A stretch of DNA of 56,069 nucleotides from Nitrospira sp. UBA2082 (GCA_002331335.1 DCZO01000025.1:19775-75843); one strand, 5' to 3'; shown: positions 42,154-51,046, counted from the stretch's first letter. The notes: a model not told the origin generated them from the letters alone. A program made the numbers and translations.

Positions 42154-43125
42154 TCAATGCAGGAGTCGTGCAGCGTCCTTGGCGAAATAGGTAAGAATGA
42201 TATCGGCACCCGCCCGCTTGATCGCCAACAGCGACTCCAGCATCGCGCGCGATTCGTCGAGCCAACCGGCAGTGGCGGCAGCCTTAATCATGCTGTATTC
42301 CCCGCTCACTTGATAGGCGGCAACAGGCAACAGCGTCCGCTGCCGAGCCGCTGCAATGATGTCCAAATACGGCAACGCCGGCTTGACCATGACAATGTCG
42401 GCGCCCTCCTCGATGTCGAGATCGATCTCACGGAGCGCCTCCCGCCCATTTGCCGGATCCATCTGGTAAGACCGCCGATCACCGAACTGAGGGCTGGAAT
42501 AGGCAGCATCGCGAAACGGCGCATAGAAACAGGAGGAAAACTTCGCCGCATAGGCCATGATCGGCAGATCGGGAAATCCGGCCTGATCCAGCTCGCTTCG
42601 GATGGCGGCCACCCGGCCATCCATCATATCTGAAGGGGCGACCATATCGGCACCGGCTGCGGCATGGGTGCGCGCCATGGTTCTCAGGCAAGCCAGCGTT
42701 TCGTCATTGAGAATTCTTCCGTCCTTGACGATCCCGCAATGCCCGTGACTGGTGTACTCATCGATACAGACATCGGTAATGACGACCAGCTCCGGGACAG
42801 ATTCTTTGACTGCTTTGACTGCCCGCTGCACGATGCCGTTCGGATCCAAACCAGCGCTGCCTCGCTCGTCCTTTTGCGCCGGAATGCCGAATAAGATGAT
42901 CGCCGGTATCCCCAGCGTATGGATTTCGCCAGCCTCCTTGATCAGCAGATCGATCGACAACCTGAACTGCCCCGGCATCGACCCGATTTCCTCGCGCCGG
43001 TTTTTCCCCTCGACGACGAAAAGCGGCGCGATAAAATCCGCCGGCGACACCGTCGTTTCCCGGACCATCCGCCGTAACGCCTCCTGTTGACGAAGCCGAC
43101 GGAGTCGCTGGACTGGAAATGCCAT
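42154..43125 (-). CDS. hemB: Porphobilinogen synthase (delta-aminolevulinic acid dehydratase)
   Basis: Condenses two 5-aminolevulinate molecules to porphobilinogen. The two Schiff-base lysines are Lys195 (YAAKFSS) and Lys248 (VMVKPALP). The metal-site segment reads DVCIDEYTSHGHCG with Cys120, Asp122 and Cys130; the E. coli zinc site has cysteine at 122 as well. So this is a mixed type with one zinc ligand replaced by Asp. The 323-aa length is normal. It begins after the CBS gene (stop 43132) and is followed by ribF. Confidence 0.95.
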   Translation of the reverse strand: MAFPVQRLRRLRQQEALRRMVRETTVSPADFIAPLFVVEGKNRREEIGSMPGQFRLSIDLLIKEAGEIHTLGIPAIILFGIPAQKDERGSAGLDPNGIVQRAVKAVKESVPELVVITDVCIDEYTSHGHCGIVKDGRILNDETLACLRTMARTHAAAGADMVAPSDMMDGRVAAIRSELDQAGFPDLPIMAYAAKFSSCFYAPFRDAAYSSPQFGDRRSYQMDPANGREALREIDLDIEEGADIVMVKPALPYLDIIAAARQRTLLPVAAYQVSGEYSMIKAAATAGWLDESRAMLESLLAIKRAGADIILTYFAKDAARLLH

Positions 43126-43131
43126 ACCGCC

Positions 43132-43527
43132 CTACTTCTTCCTTGGAAGATTCGTCAAGAATACGACAAGATCGCGGACAGAGATGACTCCGACCAGCTT
43201 GCCATCGCGGCTGACGCCGAGATGGCGCAGATGGGATCGGGCCATCAAATCATTGGCATCCAGCAATGTTTTGCCTTCTTCAATAGTGACGATCGGCGCG
43301 GACATAATCTGCTCCACCGTGGTCTTGGTCGCCTCCAATCCGGCAGCGACCACCCGCCGCATCATATCCGTGTCGGTCAAAATGCCGATGATCTCCCGAC
43401 CGTTGGTCACGAATAAACTCCCGATCCCCTTATCGCGCATCACACGAGCCGCGGTCTGCGCGTCCGTATCCCTCTGTACCGTCACGAACTTCTCTCGCGG
43501 AATCATGAATGACTTCACCGGAACCAT
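43132..43527 (-). CDS. Two-CBS-domain protein, 131 aa
   Basis: Tandem CBS domains form a Bateman module that usually binds adenine nucleotides. The first domain (about residues 9-60) has ARVMRDKGIGSLFVTNGREIIGILTDTDMMRRV, and the second (about 70-125) has ANDLMARSHLRHLGVSRDGKLVGVISVRDLV. No catalytic or DNA-binding part is attached. Its position between cobA-hemD and hemB, 6 bases from hemB, suggests a link with tetrapyrrole synthesis, but this is inference. Bound ligand is unknown. Confidence 0.85.
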   Translation of the reverse strand: MVPVKSFMIPREKFVTVQRDTDAQTAARVMRDKGIGSLFVTNGREIIGILTDTDMMRRVVAAGLEATKTTVEQIMSAPIVTIEEGKTLLDANDLMARSHLRHLGVSRDGKLVGVISVRDLVVFLTNLPRKK

Positions 43528-43584
43528 GTCATCTCCCTCCTTCTGGGACCGTAAATGATTTCCAGCCCTACGACCTTGTTCTTT

Positions 43585-45147
43585 CTACCGACTCCCCGCC
43601 GCAACCTGTTCGCGGCTCCCATAATGCCGGACGATCGCGTCGACCAGCGCCGGGATCGTATTTTCTCCCGGCATGATCGAGACCGTCAAACCATATTCTC
43701 CTGCGGTCTGCGCCGTGATCGGCCCGATACAGGCCACCGCAACGGATTCCAGAAGCAGTCGGGCCTCATCCACACCACCGAGCATCCCGATAAAATTCCG
43801 GACCGTGGATGAACTCGTAAACGTCACGGCATGGATCTGCCGCTCGATCAGTTGCTGACGCCATCCCTCTGCCTTCGCATCAGGGACGATCGTCCGGTAG
43901 ACCGCGACCACATCGACCTGGGCACCACGGGCGCGGAGTTCGTCCGGCAACAATTCCCGCGCCACCTCGGCGCGGGGAATGAGGATACGGGCAGACGCTA
44001 CATCCTGCGTGCCCACCGCCGCCAGTAGCCCCTCGGCCTGATAGTCCGCAGGCACAATATCAGCCCGCACGCCGAACTTTTCAAGCTCCTGTGCCGTACG
44101 CGGCCCGATACAGCAGATCCGCTTCCCGGCCAAAGCACGAGAGTCCAACCCATTGGTCCCAAGCCTGGTCATGAATTTGTCCACGCCGTTGACACTGGTG
44201 AAGATCACCCATCCGTACGTGCTCATGGTGCGGATCGCCCGATCGACGGGAGCCCAATCAACCGGAGGGACAATCTGAATGGTCGGCGCTTCGACCGGTT
44301 CAGCCCCGTACGAGGCCAGCCGCTCCGCCAATTCCACAGCCTGTTCTTTCGCCCGCGTCATCAAGATGCGTTTGCCAAACAACGTCCGTTGCTCGAACCA
44401 GTTCAAATGAGGTCTGAGCCCCACCACATCGCCTACAACAATCACGGTCGGCGGCTCCATCTTGGCGGCTTCGGCTTTCTCAACGATATCCGCGAGCGTC
44501 CCCACCACGGTCTGCTGTGTGGCCCTGGTCCCCCACCGAATGACCGCCGCCGGCGTGGTGGAAGGCCGCCCTTCCGCCGTCAAATTGGCAACGATGGACG
44601 GGAGATTTTTCATCCCCATGAGAAACACCAGTGTTCCATGGCTCGTGGCGAGCCTCGGCCATTCCACTCCTGTGGACGGTTTGTCCGGATCTTCGTGCCC
44701 CGTCACGAATGTGACTGTCGAGGCCAAGGTCCGATGGGTTACGGGAATACCGGCATACGCCGGGGCCGCGATTGCCGCCGTCACGCCTGGGACGACCTCG
44801 AACTCGATACCGGCCGATGCCAGCGCTTCCGCCTCTTCGCCGCCCCGTCCGAACACAAAGGGATCGCCGCCCTTCAATCGAACGACCGTCTTTCCTTCCC
44901 GCGCCCGCTCGATCAACAACCGGTTGATCTCCTCCTGTGCAGGGTACTTCCCTCTGCCACGCCGCCCGATATACAGACGCTCTGCCTGATCTGATGCATG
45001 GGCCAGCAGTGCGGGATTGGCAAGATAGTCGTAGAGCACCACCTCCGCCTGCTCCAGACATTCCTTCCCGCGAAGGGTCAGCAGCTTAGGCTCACCCGGA
45101 CCAGCCCCAACCAAATAGACCTTGCCCATCGAATGTTGATGCCTCAT
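43585..45147 (-). CDS. Fused uroporphyrinogen-III C-methyltransferase and uroporphyrinogen-III synthase (CobA-HemD)
   Basis: Fusion of 520 aa. The N-terminal CobA half (about residues 1-250) makes precorrin-2 from uroporphyrinogen III with SAM; it shows VYLVGAGPGEPKLLTLRG, VRLKGGDPFVFGRGGEEAEAL and GIPVTHRTLASTVTFVTGH. The C-terminal HemD half (about 265-515) closes hydroxymethylbilane; it shows RILMTRAKEQAVELAERL and YGWVIFTSVNGVDKF. Its ATG overlaps the hemC stop (TGATG), with AAGGG upstream, so 45147 was chosen; ATG 45129 is the alternative. Linking the two steps serves both heme and siroheme/B12 synthesis. Confidence 0.93.
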   Translation of the reverse strand: MRHQHSMGKVYLVGAGPGEPKLLTLRGKECLEQAEVVLYDYLANPALLAHASDQAERLYIGRRGRGKYPAQEEINRLLIERAREGKTVVRLKGGDPFVFGRGGEEAEALASAGIEFEVVPGVTAAIAAPAYAGIPVTHRTLASTVTFVTGHEDPDKPSTGVEWPRLATSHGTLVFLMGMKNLPSIVANLTAEGRPSTTPAAVIRWGTRATQQTVVGTLADIVEKAEAAKMEPPTVIVVGDVVGLRPHLNWFEQRTLFGKRILMTRAKEQAVELAERLASYGAEPVEAPTIQIVPPVDWAPVDRAIRTMSTYGWVIFTSVNGVDKFMTRLGTNGLDSRALAGKRICCIGPRTAQELEKFGVRADIVPADYQAEGLLAAVGTQDVASARILIPRAEVARELLPDELRARGAQVDVVAVYRTIVPDAKAEGWRQQLIERQIHAVTFTSSSTVRNFIGMLGGVDEARLLLESVAVACIGPITAQTAGEYGLTVSIMPGENTIPALVDAIVRHYGSREQVAAGSR

Positions 45148-46100
45148 CAGGCCCTTCCGTAAATTTCGCGAAGAATCTTGTCGCCGCCTCGAGCCAACAA
45201 CCGTTCAGCCAACTGGACACCCAACGCATGGGCCTCTCCGCTCTTTCCCCGGATCTCATCACGAATGATGGTCTTGCCATCGACGCTTGCCACAAGACCG
45301 TCCAAGGTCAACTGCCCGTCGGACAGGGTTGCATAGGCGGCAATCGGTACTTGGCATCCCCCTTCCAGTCTATATAAGAAGGCCCGTTCCGCCGTCACCG
45401 CCGTCCCGGTCGTCTGATCATTGAGACGATCCAGGATCGACCGCACAAAGTGGTCTTCGCCACGCCCTTCGATGCCCAAGGCTCCTTGGCCGATCGCAGG
45501 TAAGCTGACGACCGGATCGAGGTATTCGGTAATCTCTTGAGCCCAGGCCAACCGATGCAATCCGGCGGCGGCCAGCACGATGGCGTCGAACTGCCCCTCC
45601 TTGAGCTTTCGCAGCCGCGTATCCAAATTACCCCGCAGCATGTCGATGCAGAGATCAGGACGGGCGTTCAGGAGCTGCGCTTGCCGGCGCAGACTTGCCG
45701 TGCCGATCCGTGCACCCTGCGGCAAATCCATGAACCGGCGCCCATCCCGGCTGATCAACGCATCGCGCGCGTCTTCGCGGGGAGGTACGCAGAGAATCTC
45801 CAACCCGTCCGGCAACTGTGCCGGAACGTCCTTCATGCTGTGGACGGCCAGATCAATCTCGCCGGACAGTAACGCCTCTTCGATTTCTTTAACGAACAGC
45901 CCCTTCCCGCCGATTTTTGCCAAGGGTACATCGATGATCTTGTCACCGGAGGTCTGAATCTTGCGCAACGTCACCTGAACGTCGGGCGCCACCTCATGCA
46001 GGCGCGCCTGAAACCATTGGCTCTGCTGTAATGCCAACTTGCTTCCCCTGGTTCCCAAAATCAGGGTCGCGCGCGGGCCATTGGGTAAAGACACGGGCAC
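45147..46100 (-). CDS. hemC: Hydroxymethylbilane synthase (porphobilinogen deaminase)
   Basis: Polymerises four porphobilinogens to hydroxymethylbilane. Motifs include LGTRGSKLALQQSQWF, the catalytic aspartate in HSMKDVP (Asp91), and the dipyrromethane-cofactor cysteine in LEGGCQVPIAAYA (Cys249). Length 317 aa is normal. The start codon at 46100 is GTG; AAGGA sits only about one base from it, so the next GTG at 46094 may be the true start. The stop overlaps the CobA-HemD ATG. Confidence 0.95.
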   Translation of the reverse strand: MPVSLPNGPRATLILGTRGSKLALQQSQWFQARLHEVAPDVQVTLRKIQTSGDKIIDVPLAKIGGKGLFVKEIEEALLSGEIDLAVHSMKDVPAQLPDGLEILCVPPREDARDALISRDGRRFMDLPQGARIGTASLRRQAQLLNARPDLCIDMLRGNLDTRLRKLKEGQFDAIVLAAAGLHRLAWAQEITEYLDPVVSLPAIGQGALGIEGRGEDHFVRSILDRLNDQTTGTAVTAERAFLYRLEGGCQVPIAAYATLSDGQLTLDGLVASVDGKTIIRDEIRGKSGEAHALGVQLAERLLARGGDKILREIYGRA

Positions 46101-46128
46101 ATCCTTTCCGACTCATACCGAGCGCGAA

Positions 46129-47514
46129 TCACCGACCGCGTTTACGCAGCGGCGATTCCTGCTCTTGGTGCTCGGACTCCTCGGAGACCGAATCGAGATA
46201 CTTGGCCCGATCAACGCATCGTCCTGCTTCTGGACCTTCCACCGAGGACTGGTCGAGATGAAAAAATCGGCGGGCTGCTTCGACAAATGCCGGCCCGTTC
46301 GACGAGTTGACCTCGCTTTTGAGCGTGACCATCGTTCGATGAATCAATTTATTGACGATCGATGACGCCAGGTTTTCAACCAATTCCTTGTCCTGTTGGG
46401 AGAGGTGGCCGAGGCGGCCGAGCGCTTTGTCAACTTCCGCCCGCTTGATGTCCTCGACACGGTTCCGCAACGCTACGATCGTGGGAGTCACCTCGAGCGA
46501 TTTCATCCATTCGATGATCGCCCCGACCTCTTCCACCACCATCCGCTCCGCCTTTTCCGCTTCCTGCAACCGCTCCGCGCGGTTTTGTTCCACACGCTGC
46601 GTCAGATCGTCGATATCGAATAAGAAGGCGTTGTCCACATGCCGCACGGCTGGATCGATGTTCCGCGGCACCGAGATGTCGATCAGGAACATGGGGCGAT
46701 TACCGCGTTTCTCGACCGCACGTTCTACATCTTCCGCCCCGATGATGTAGTGCGCGGCCCCCGTGGAAACGAGCACGATGTCCGCCGAGGCCATCTCGCT
46801 CTTGAACTGCTCAAATGGCACTGGGGTCCCACCGAACTTGGCGGCCAGATCGACCGCATGCTGTGGGGTCCTCGTCGTAATGCGCACGTGCTGGACACCC
46901 TGCGCGATCAGGTGCCGTGCCGCGAGTTTTGCCATTTCACCGGCTCCGACCAACAGGACGGTCTTCTCCTCCAGATTTGAGAAGATTTTCTTGGCCAGCT
47001 CCACGGCGGCGTAGCTCACGGACACAGCTGTTTCGGCGATCTTCGTCTCCGTCCGTACCCGCTTGGCCACCGAGATAGCTTTTTTAACCACTTTGTTCAT
47101 GATCACGCCGGTCGTCTTGTGCCCCAGCGCCACCTCGAACGCGTCCTTCAATTGTCCAAGAATCTGCGACTCGCCGATGATCATCGAATCGAGGCTGGCG
47201 GCCACGCGGAACAAATGGGCGATCGCCCGATCGCCGGTGTGCCAATAGAGATGCGGCGTGAGTTGCTCGGAGGACAGCGACAGATGCGTATCAGCCAGAA
47301 ATTCTTGGATCCGTCCGTACCCGGCTTCGACATCATCAACGACGGAATACACTTCCACGCGATTGCAGGTGGAAAGCAACACCCCTTCCCTGATGCCGGG
47401 ATAGGTGCAGAGTCTGCCGAGCGCCTCTCCCAAACGGCTCTCCGGCACGGCCAGCTTCTCGCGAATCTCGACCGGCGCCGTTTTATGGCTCAATCCAACG
47501 ACAATCAGGTGCAT
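46129..47514 (-). CDS. hemA: Glutamyl-tRNA reductase
   Basis: First step of C5-pathway 5-aminolevulinate synthesis, converting glutamyl-tRNA to glutamate-1-semialdehyde with NADPH. The 461-aa protein has VVGLSHKTAPVEIREKLA, the catalytic cysteine in STCNRVEVY (Cys50), LYWHTGDRAIAHLFRVAASLDSMIIGESQILGQ and the NADPH site VLLVGAGEMAKLAARHL. The C-terminal dimerisation helices follow. It starts one base from the ccsA-like gene stop. Glutamyl-tRNA-dependent rather than ALA-synthase-type heme synthesis is thus shown. Confidence 0.96.
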   Translation of the reverse strand: MHLIVVGLSHKTAPVEIREKLAVPESRLGEALGRLCTYPGIREGVLLSTCNRVEVYSVVDDVEAGYGRIQEFLADTHLSLSSEQLTPHLYWHTGDRAIAHLFRVAASLDSMIIGESQILGQLKDAFEVALGHKTTGVIMNKVVKKAISVAKRVRTETKIAETAVSVSYAAVELAKKIFSNLEEKTVLLVGAGEMAKLAARHLIAQGVQHVRITTRTPQHAVDLAAKFGGTPVPFEQFKSEMASADIVLVSTGAAHYIIGAEDVERAVEKRGNRPMFLIDISVPRNIDPAVRHVDNAFLFDIDDLTQRVEQNRAERLQEAEKAERMVVEEVGAIIEWMKSLEVTPTIVALRNRVEDIKRAEVDKALGRLGHLSQQDKELVENLASSIVNKLIHRTMVTLKSEVNSSNGPAFVEAARRFFHLDQSSVEGPEAGRCVDRAKYLDSVSEESEHQEQESPLRKRGR

Positions 47515-47515
47515 A

Positions 47516-48319
47516 TTACGACAGAACTCCGCGGTCTTTGAGCAGGACGCCGATCAAGGTCAGAATGACGCAGGCGAAACCGACCACCGTCAAATAGGCG
47601 GCCCGTTTGGCCCGCCAGCCGACCGTCAACCGTCCCAACAGCACGCCAAAATAGAACAGCCACGTGATCAGCGCCCCCGTCTGTTCGGGATTCCAGCTGA
47701 CGTACGATCCCTGTGCGAACTCAGCGGAGATCGCGCCCGTCACAATCCCCAATGTCAGCAGAGGAAACCCCAACACGATGGATTGCTGATTGAGATGATC
47801 GAGAAAGTCGAGGGCCGGCAACTTGCTGTACAGCACGTTAAACCGTTTCGACTTGAGCAACCGTTCCTGAATCAGGTACATCACGCCGGCGACAAACGCG
47901 ACGGTAAACCCAACGGTTCCCAGCATGCTGAGCGTGACGTGGAACCACAGGGTCTTGAATACCGGCTGCAGGGTAGGTACCGTCTCAGGCAATGCCGCGG
48001 CTGACACCAGGGAAACGAGGGCCAAGGGAACCATGAACGAACCCAACACGTGAATACGATGGCGAAACTCGACTACCAGGAAGACAAGAATGATCATCCA
48101 GGAGAAAAAGGACAAGGCTTCGTAGAAGCTCGGTTGCGCCGGCGAAGCGGCCCCGGCCATTCGCACCCCCAGAGCGATTGTATGAACCAGAAATCCACCG
48201 GCTGTGATTCCCAAGGATACTTTTGAGAGGGCTTCGGATCGCCGCAGCAGATAAGCAAGAAACGACACGGTGGCCGCAAAATAGAGGGCCATCGTAATCA
48301 TAAAACAGACGGCTGCCAT
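47516..48319 (-). CDS. CcsA/HemX-family cytochrome c biogenesis membrane protein
   Basis: The 267-aa protein has about eight transmembrane segments and belongs to the CcsA/HemX group. The characteristic tryptophan-rich segment appears as SWNPEQTGALITWLFYFGVL, and FFSWMIILVFLV and LSMLGTVGFTVAFVAGVMYL are other helices. CcsA handles heme for c-type cytochrome maturation; HemX-like proteins upstream of hemA affect glutamyl-tRNA reductase levels in Bacillus. Here it is directly upstream of hemA, so the name is split between the two. No CcsB/ResB partner is nearby. Confidence 0.88.
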   Translation of the reverse strand: MAAVCFMITMALYFAATVSFLAYLLRRSEALSKVSLGITAGGFLVHTIALGVRMAGAASPAQPSFYEALSFFSWMIILVFLVVEFRHRIHVLGSFMVPLALVSLVSAAALPETVPTLQPVFKTLWFHVTLSMLGTVGFTVAFVAGVMYLIQERLLKSKRFNVLYSKLPALDFLDHLNQQSIVLGFPLLTLGIVTGAISAEFAQGSYVSWNPEQTGALITWLFYFGVLLGRLTVGWRAKRAAYLTVVGFACVILTLIGVLLKDRGVLS

Positions 48320-48381
48320 CGGGGCGGTCCCTGCTACGGTTAAAGAACTGGGGCTGATAAGATAAACAATAAATTATATAG

Positions 48382-49206
48382 ATGCGACGAGAACAGAGTC
48401 AACAAACCACCGCTAGATCAGGGGCTTCTCCTGGCCCACCGGGAAGGGCAGGAACTCTCTCGATTGTCGGAGTGCCGATCGGGCATCCTGACGATCTGAC
48501 CGTCCGTGCGCTCCGAACACTCGCCGAAGCCGACGTCATCGCCTCGGAAGACCCGGCGGCCACACAAGGACTATTGGCCCATCATGGACTGACCGCCAAC
48601 ATCACCAGTTACGGCCCCTCCAATATCAAAGAAAAAGTCGCGGTGCTCATTCATCGGTTACGGGAGGGAGCGCACGTTGCCTTGGTGTCTGACATGGGAT
48701 CTCCTGTGATTGCGGATCCAGGCTCCCTGCTTGTGGAGTCCGCCCACGCCCACGGGATCCACGTTGTCTCTGTTCCCGGCCCCTCAGCCCTGACAGCAGC
48801 AGTCGCAGCTGCGGGACTGTCTTCTAGTTCCTTCTTCTTTGAAGGACGACTCTCGGAAACGAAATCCGGTGTGCGGCGCCAGTTGCAGACTCGGCTCCAA
48901 GACAAGACTCCCACTGTTGCGTTCTGCTCAGCTAGATCACTTGTCTTCGCCGTGCGTACGCTTGCGGCCATCGCCCCTCGAGAGCACATCACGCTCGTGT
49001 GTGAACTCACAAAGCCGGACGAGCGGATCATCCAGGGGACAGCGATGCACGTGCTACAGAAGTTGGATGAGGCTGTGATGGCTCAGGACACCACCCTCAT
49101 TCTGAAAGGTGGACGACCGGTGAAACGGAATACGACAGAACCTGCTAAACGAAAGAACAGGCAAGGAAATGGTCAGTTATCTTCTCGGCGGATCAAAACG
49201 CGGTAG
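48382..49206 (+). CDS. Divergent RsmI-like tetrapyrrole-methylase-fold protein
   Basis: The 274-aa protein has the RsmI/tetrapyrrole methylase layout: GTLSIVGVPIGHPDDLTVRALRTLAEADVIASED, VALVSDMGSPVIADPG, VSVPGPSALTAAVAAAGL and FFFEGRLSETKSG. RsmI normally 2'-O-methylates C1402 of 16S rRNA using SAM. Several signature residues differ from the usual PIGN, EDTR and SDAGTP motifs (here PIGH, EDPA and SDMGSP), so the activity is less certain. It is divergent from the ccsA-hemA operon. It may be a second or specialised copy, or the sole and diverged RsmI. Confidence 0.75.
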   Translation: MRREQSQQTTARSGASPGPPGRAGTLSIVGVPIGHPDDLTVRALRTLAEADVIASEDPAATQGLLAHHGLTANITSYGPSNIKEKVAVLIHRLREGAHVALVSDMGSPVIADPGSLLVESAHAHGIHVVSVPGPSALTAAVAAAGLSSSSFFFEGRLSETKSGVRRQLQTRLQDKTPTVAFCSARSLVFAVRTLAAIAPREHITLVCELTKPDERIIQGTAMHVLQKLDEAVMAQDTTLILKGGRPVKRNTTEPAKRKNRQGNGQLSSRRIKTR

Positions 49207-49436
49207 GCCTGTTCAAGGCGCTCTTGAGCCAAGACCGTGTGGCCTTCGTTTTCAACACTGCGGGGCACGTTCCGAATAGGATCCCCCTCGTCCAACAACA
49301 CGGACAGCACCTGGCCTTCTTCCATAGTTTCAAGCTTGAGCTTTGTTTTGACAAAGTTGTAGGGACAAATTACCCCTCGAAGGTCCAGCTCCGCATCGGA
49401 AGTAAGAGCTGACTGCTCGTGCCCTTGCTCATTCAT
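49173..49436 (-). CDS. TusA-family sulfur-carrier protein
   Basis: TusA-like proteins carry sulfur as a cysteine persulfide. The 87-aa protein shows LDLRGVICPYNFVKTKLKLE with Cys24 in a CPYNF context (the family usually has CPXP), then GDPIRNVPRSVENEGHTV. The second proline of CPXP is replaced. The ATG at 49436 follows GAGGAT and gives normal length; an upstream extension to 49487 crosses the terminator. Its 3' end overlaps the RsmI-like gene by 34 bases on the opposite strand. The sulfur route is not visible. Confidence 0.82.
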   Translation of the reverse strand: MNEQGHEQSALTSDAELDLRGVICPYNFVKTKLKLETMEEGQVLSVLLDEGDPIRNVPRSVENEGHTVLAQERLEQAYRVLIRREDN

Positions 49437-49483
49437 TGATCGATCCTCAGCTTCGCGTAGGTGCGACGGACTACGCTGTATAT

Positions 49484-49513
49484 GCAAAAAGGGGGCAGCC
49501 GAAGCCGCCCCCG
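49484..49513 (-). terminator. Rho-independent terminator of the 49541 gene
   Basis: On the minus strand, GGGGGCGGC-TTCG-GCTGCCCCC is followed by TTTTT. The stem is about 9 bp with one G-T pair and a stable TTCG tetraloop. It lies about 30 bases after the stop codon. Confidence 0.85.
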
Positions 49514-49540
49514 TGTGAAAACAGGTTTCGAACGATGTGT

Positions 49541-50302
49541 TTATTGTGCGCCCTTGACAAGGTTTGGCTTATTGACATCAGAACCATAGTCCGACTTGGT
49601 CTGTGCCTGGTATCCCCACCCCGGCTGCGGCTCGCAGTTCCAGCACGGAGCGGCACCCGTAAACTCGCCGATGGTCGTATCGATCGCGCCCGAGATCTTG
49701 CCCGGCAATACCGCTCCAGGAATCCCACCGGTCACACCGCCGCCATTGACGCGGAGCGCACGATCATTGTACGGATCCGGACGCTGGCCAAGTCCTCCAA
49801 ATCCCTTTCGCGTCGCCACGACGTTAGTTACGGAAACTTCCAGAACAATCTTCCTGCCGACTCCATATGGCTGGTCCTTGCTGGTTTCTTCCTCCACTTG
49901 GACCGTGACTTCATCGCCGACATTGAGTTCTCGAATCGCCTGCATATTCGACCGATCCGACAAGTACAAGGGGATGACCGTGCGGGCACCGTAACCCGCC
50001 TTGCCTTCCTGCCCCTCATCCTGCATGCGGCCGGCTCCACCGGTCTCGATCATCAGCTTCCGCTGGGGCAAATCAAGCGCGAAGATACGACCCATCACGG
50101 TCTCAGGCTGGGACAGACGGTCGAGAAACGTATTCCGATCGAACGCCTGAACGCGATTTGCGTTGCCGGACACGTCGCCAACACCGGTCCCGACACCGAG
50201 GGACGATCCGCCAGATGATTGCTGCAGGCGCTCTTGCGCTGCTGCAACGCTCACAGAGCCGACAAAAAGAACTGTGGCTCCCAGTGCCAACACCTTATGC
50301 AT
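49541..50302 (-). CDS. Exported hypothetical protein, 253 aa
   Basis: The signal peptide (MHKVLALGATVLFVGSVSVAAAQ) and an AAGGAGG ribosome-binding site are clear. The mature protein has a beta domain resembling an OB-like module (ETVMGRIFALDLPQRKLMIETGG and LNVGDEVTVQVEEET). A glycine-rich tail follows, with a CWNCEPQPGWGY motif that could bind metal or heme-like groups, though no CXXCH is present. It is transcribed alone and closed by a strong terminator. The family is not recognised. Confidence 0.75.
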   Translation of the reverse strand: MHKVLALGATVLFVGSVSVAAAQERLQQSSGGSSLGVGTGVGDVSGNANRVQAFDRNTFLDRLSQPETVMGRIFALDLPQRKLMIETGGAGRMQDEGQEGKAGYGARTVIPLYLSDRSNMQAIRELNVGDEVTVQVEEETSKDQPYGVGRKIVLEVSVTNVVATRKGFGGLGQRPDPYNDRALRVNGGGVTGGIPGAVLPGKISGAIDTTIGEFTGAAPCWNCEPQPGWGYQAQTKSDYGSDVNKPNLVKGAQ

Positions 50303-50522
50303 GTGCTGCCTCCTTGTGAGTTAGAAGATAACGCGCTGGTAAATAATAACGTACAACGTGCAAAGACGACTATCTGCATTGCGTGCATATCCAAATGCGT
50401 CGGTGCTCAGAATCGAACCGTTTCAAGAACTTAGGACAACCGCCGTATCCTGTCAAGAGGCCTCGCCTTGTCCATACTGCACAGGACGCTCGCCTCATTT
50501 ACATGTCATCTTCAGTTTCGCC

Positions 50523-50609
50523 TGGTGCCCAGAGGGAGGGTCGAACTCCCACTCTCTTGCGAGAACCGGATTTTGAGTCCGGCGCGTCTGCCAGTTCCGC
50601 CATCCGGGC
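50523..50609 (-). tRNA. tRNA-Leu(CAA)
   Basis: On the minus strand, GCCCGGA (50609-50603) pairs with TCTGGGC (with one G-T), then discriminator A and an encoded CCA. The anticodon stem CCGGA/TCCGG encloses CTCAAAA, giving anticodon CAA. A long variable arm fits tRNA-Leu. Confidence 0.95.
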
Positions 50610-50764
50610 GTACTGCATACCGACATGCTGCAGTGTGCCTTTCTAGCATGCCTCCTGCTGAGGGTCAATCGGCATCACCTCTTTTCTTCGAACAGACCGG
50701 TCTGATAGAATGCGCCGGTGGTTGAACGTCTTCTTAACGACACGAGCAAAGGAGTAGCGCGGAC

Positions 50765-51046
50765 ATGGCGGAAGTGGCATGTGTGACCTGCGGACAAACG
50801 GGAGAAGCCATTATCGCTCCCCTATTTCTCGGCAAGCTCGAAGCGGAGGTAAAAGCCAAGGTGTGCACGGGCTGCTGGAAGAAGTGGGAAGGGATGCGCG
50901 TCATGGTCATCAATGAGTACCAAGTCAATCTTGGAGACGAAAGCGGGCGCGATCTGGTCCGCAAGCAAATGAAGGCCTTCTTGAAATTGGGCGAACAGGC
51001 TGACTCCTCCAAAATCGTTGAGAACTATCGCCCGCCGAGCGCCTGA
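50765..51046 (+). CDS. Fe(II)-trafficking-like protein (YggX-type)
   Basis: The 93-aa protein has CVTCGQTGEAI with two cysteines and a later CTGCWKKW, then a charged middle (VMVINEYQVNLGDESGRDLVRKQMKAFL). YggX-type proteins are about 90 aa, with one cysteine near the N-terminus and a role in protecting iron-sulfur clusters. The second CXXC pair here is an extra feature and suggests zinc binding. The match covers size and the C-terminal half only, so it is moderate. It is a stand-alone gene with a plausible ATG. Confidence 0.65.
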   Translation: MAEVACVTCGQTGEAIIAPLFLGKLEAEVKAKVCTGCWKKWEGMRVMVINEYQVNLGDESGRDLVRKQMKAFLKLGEQADSSKIVENYRPPSA

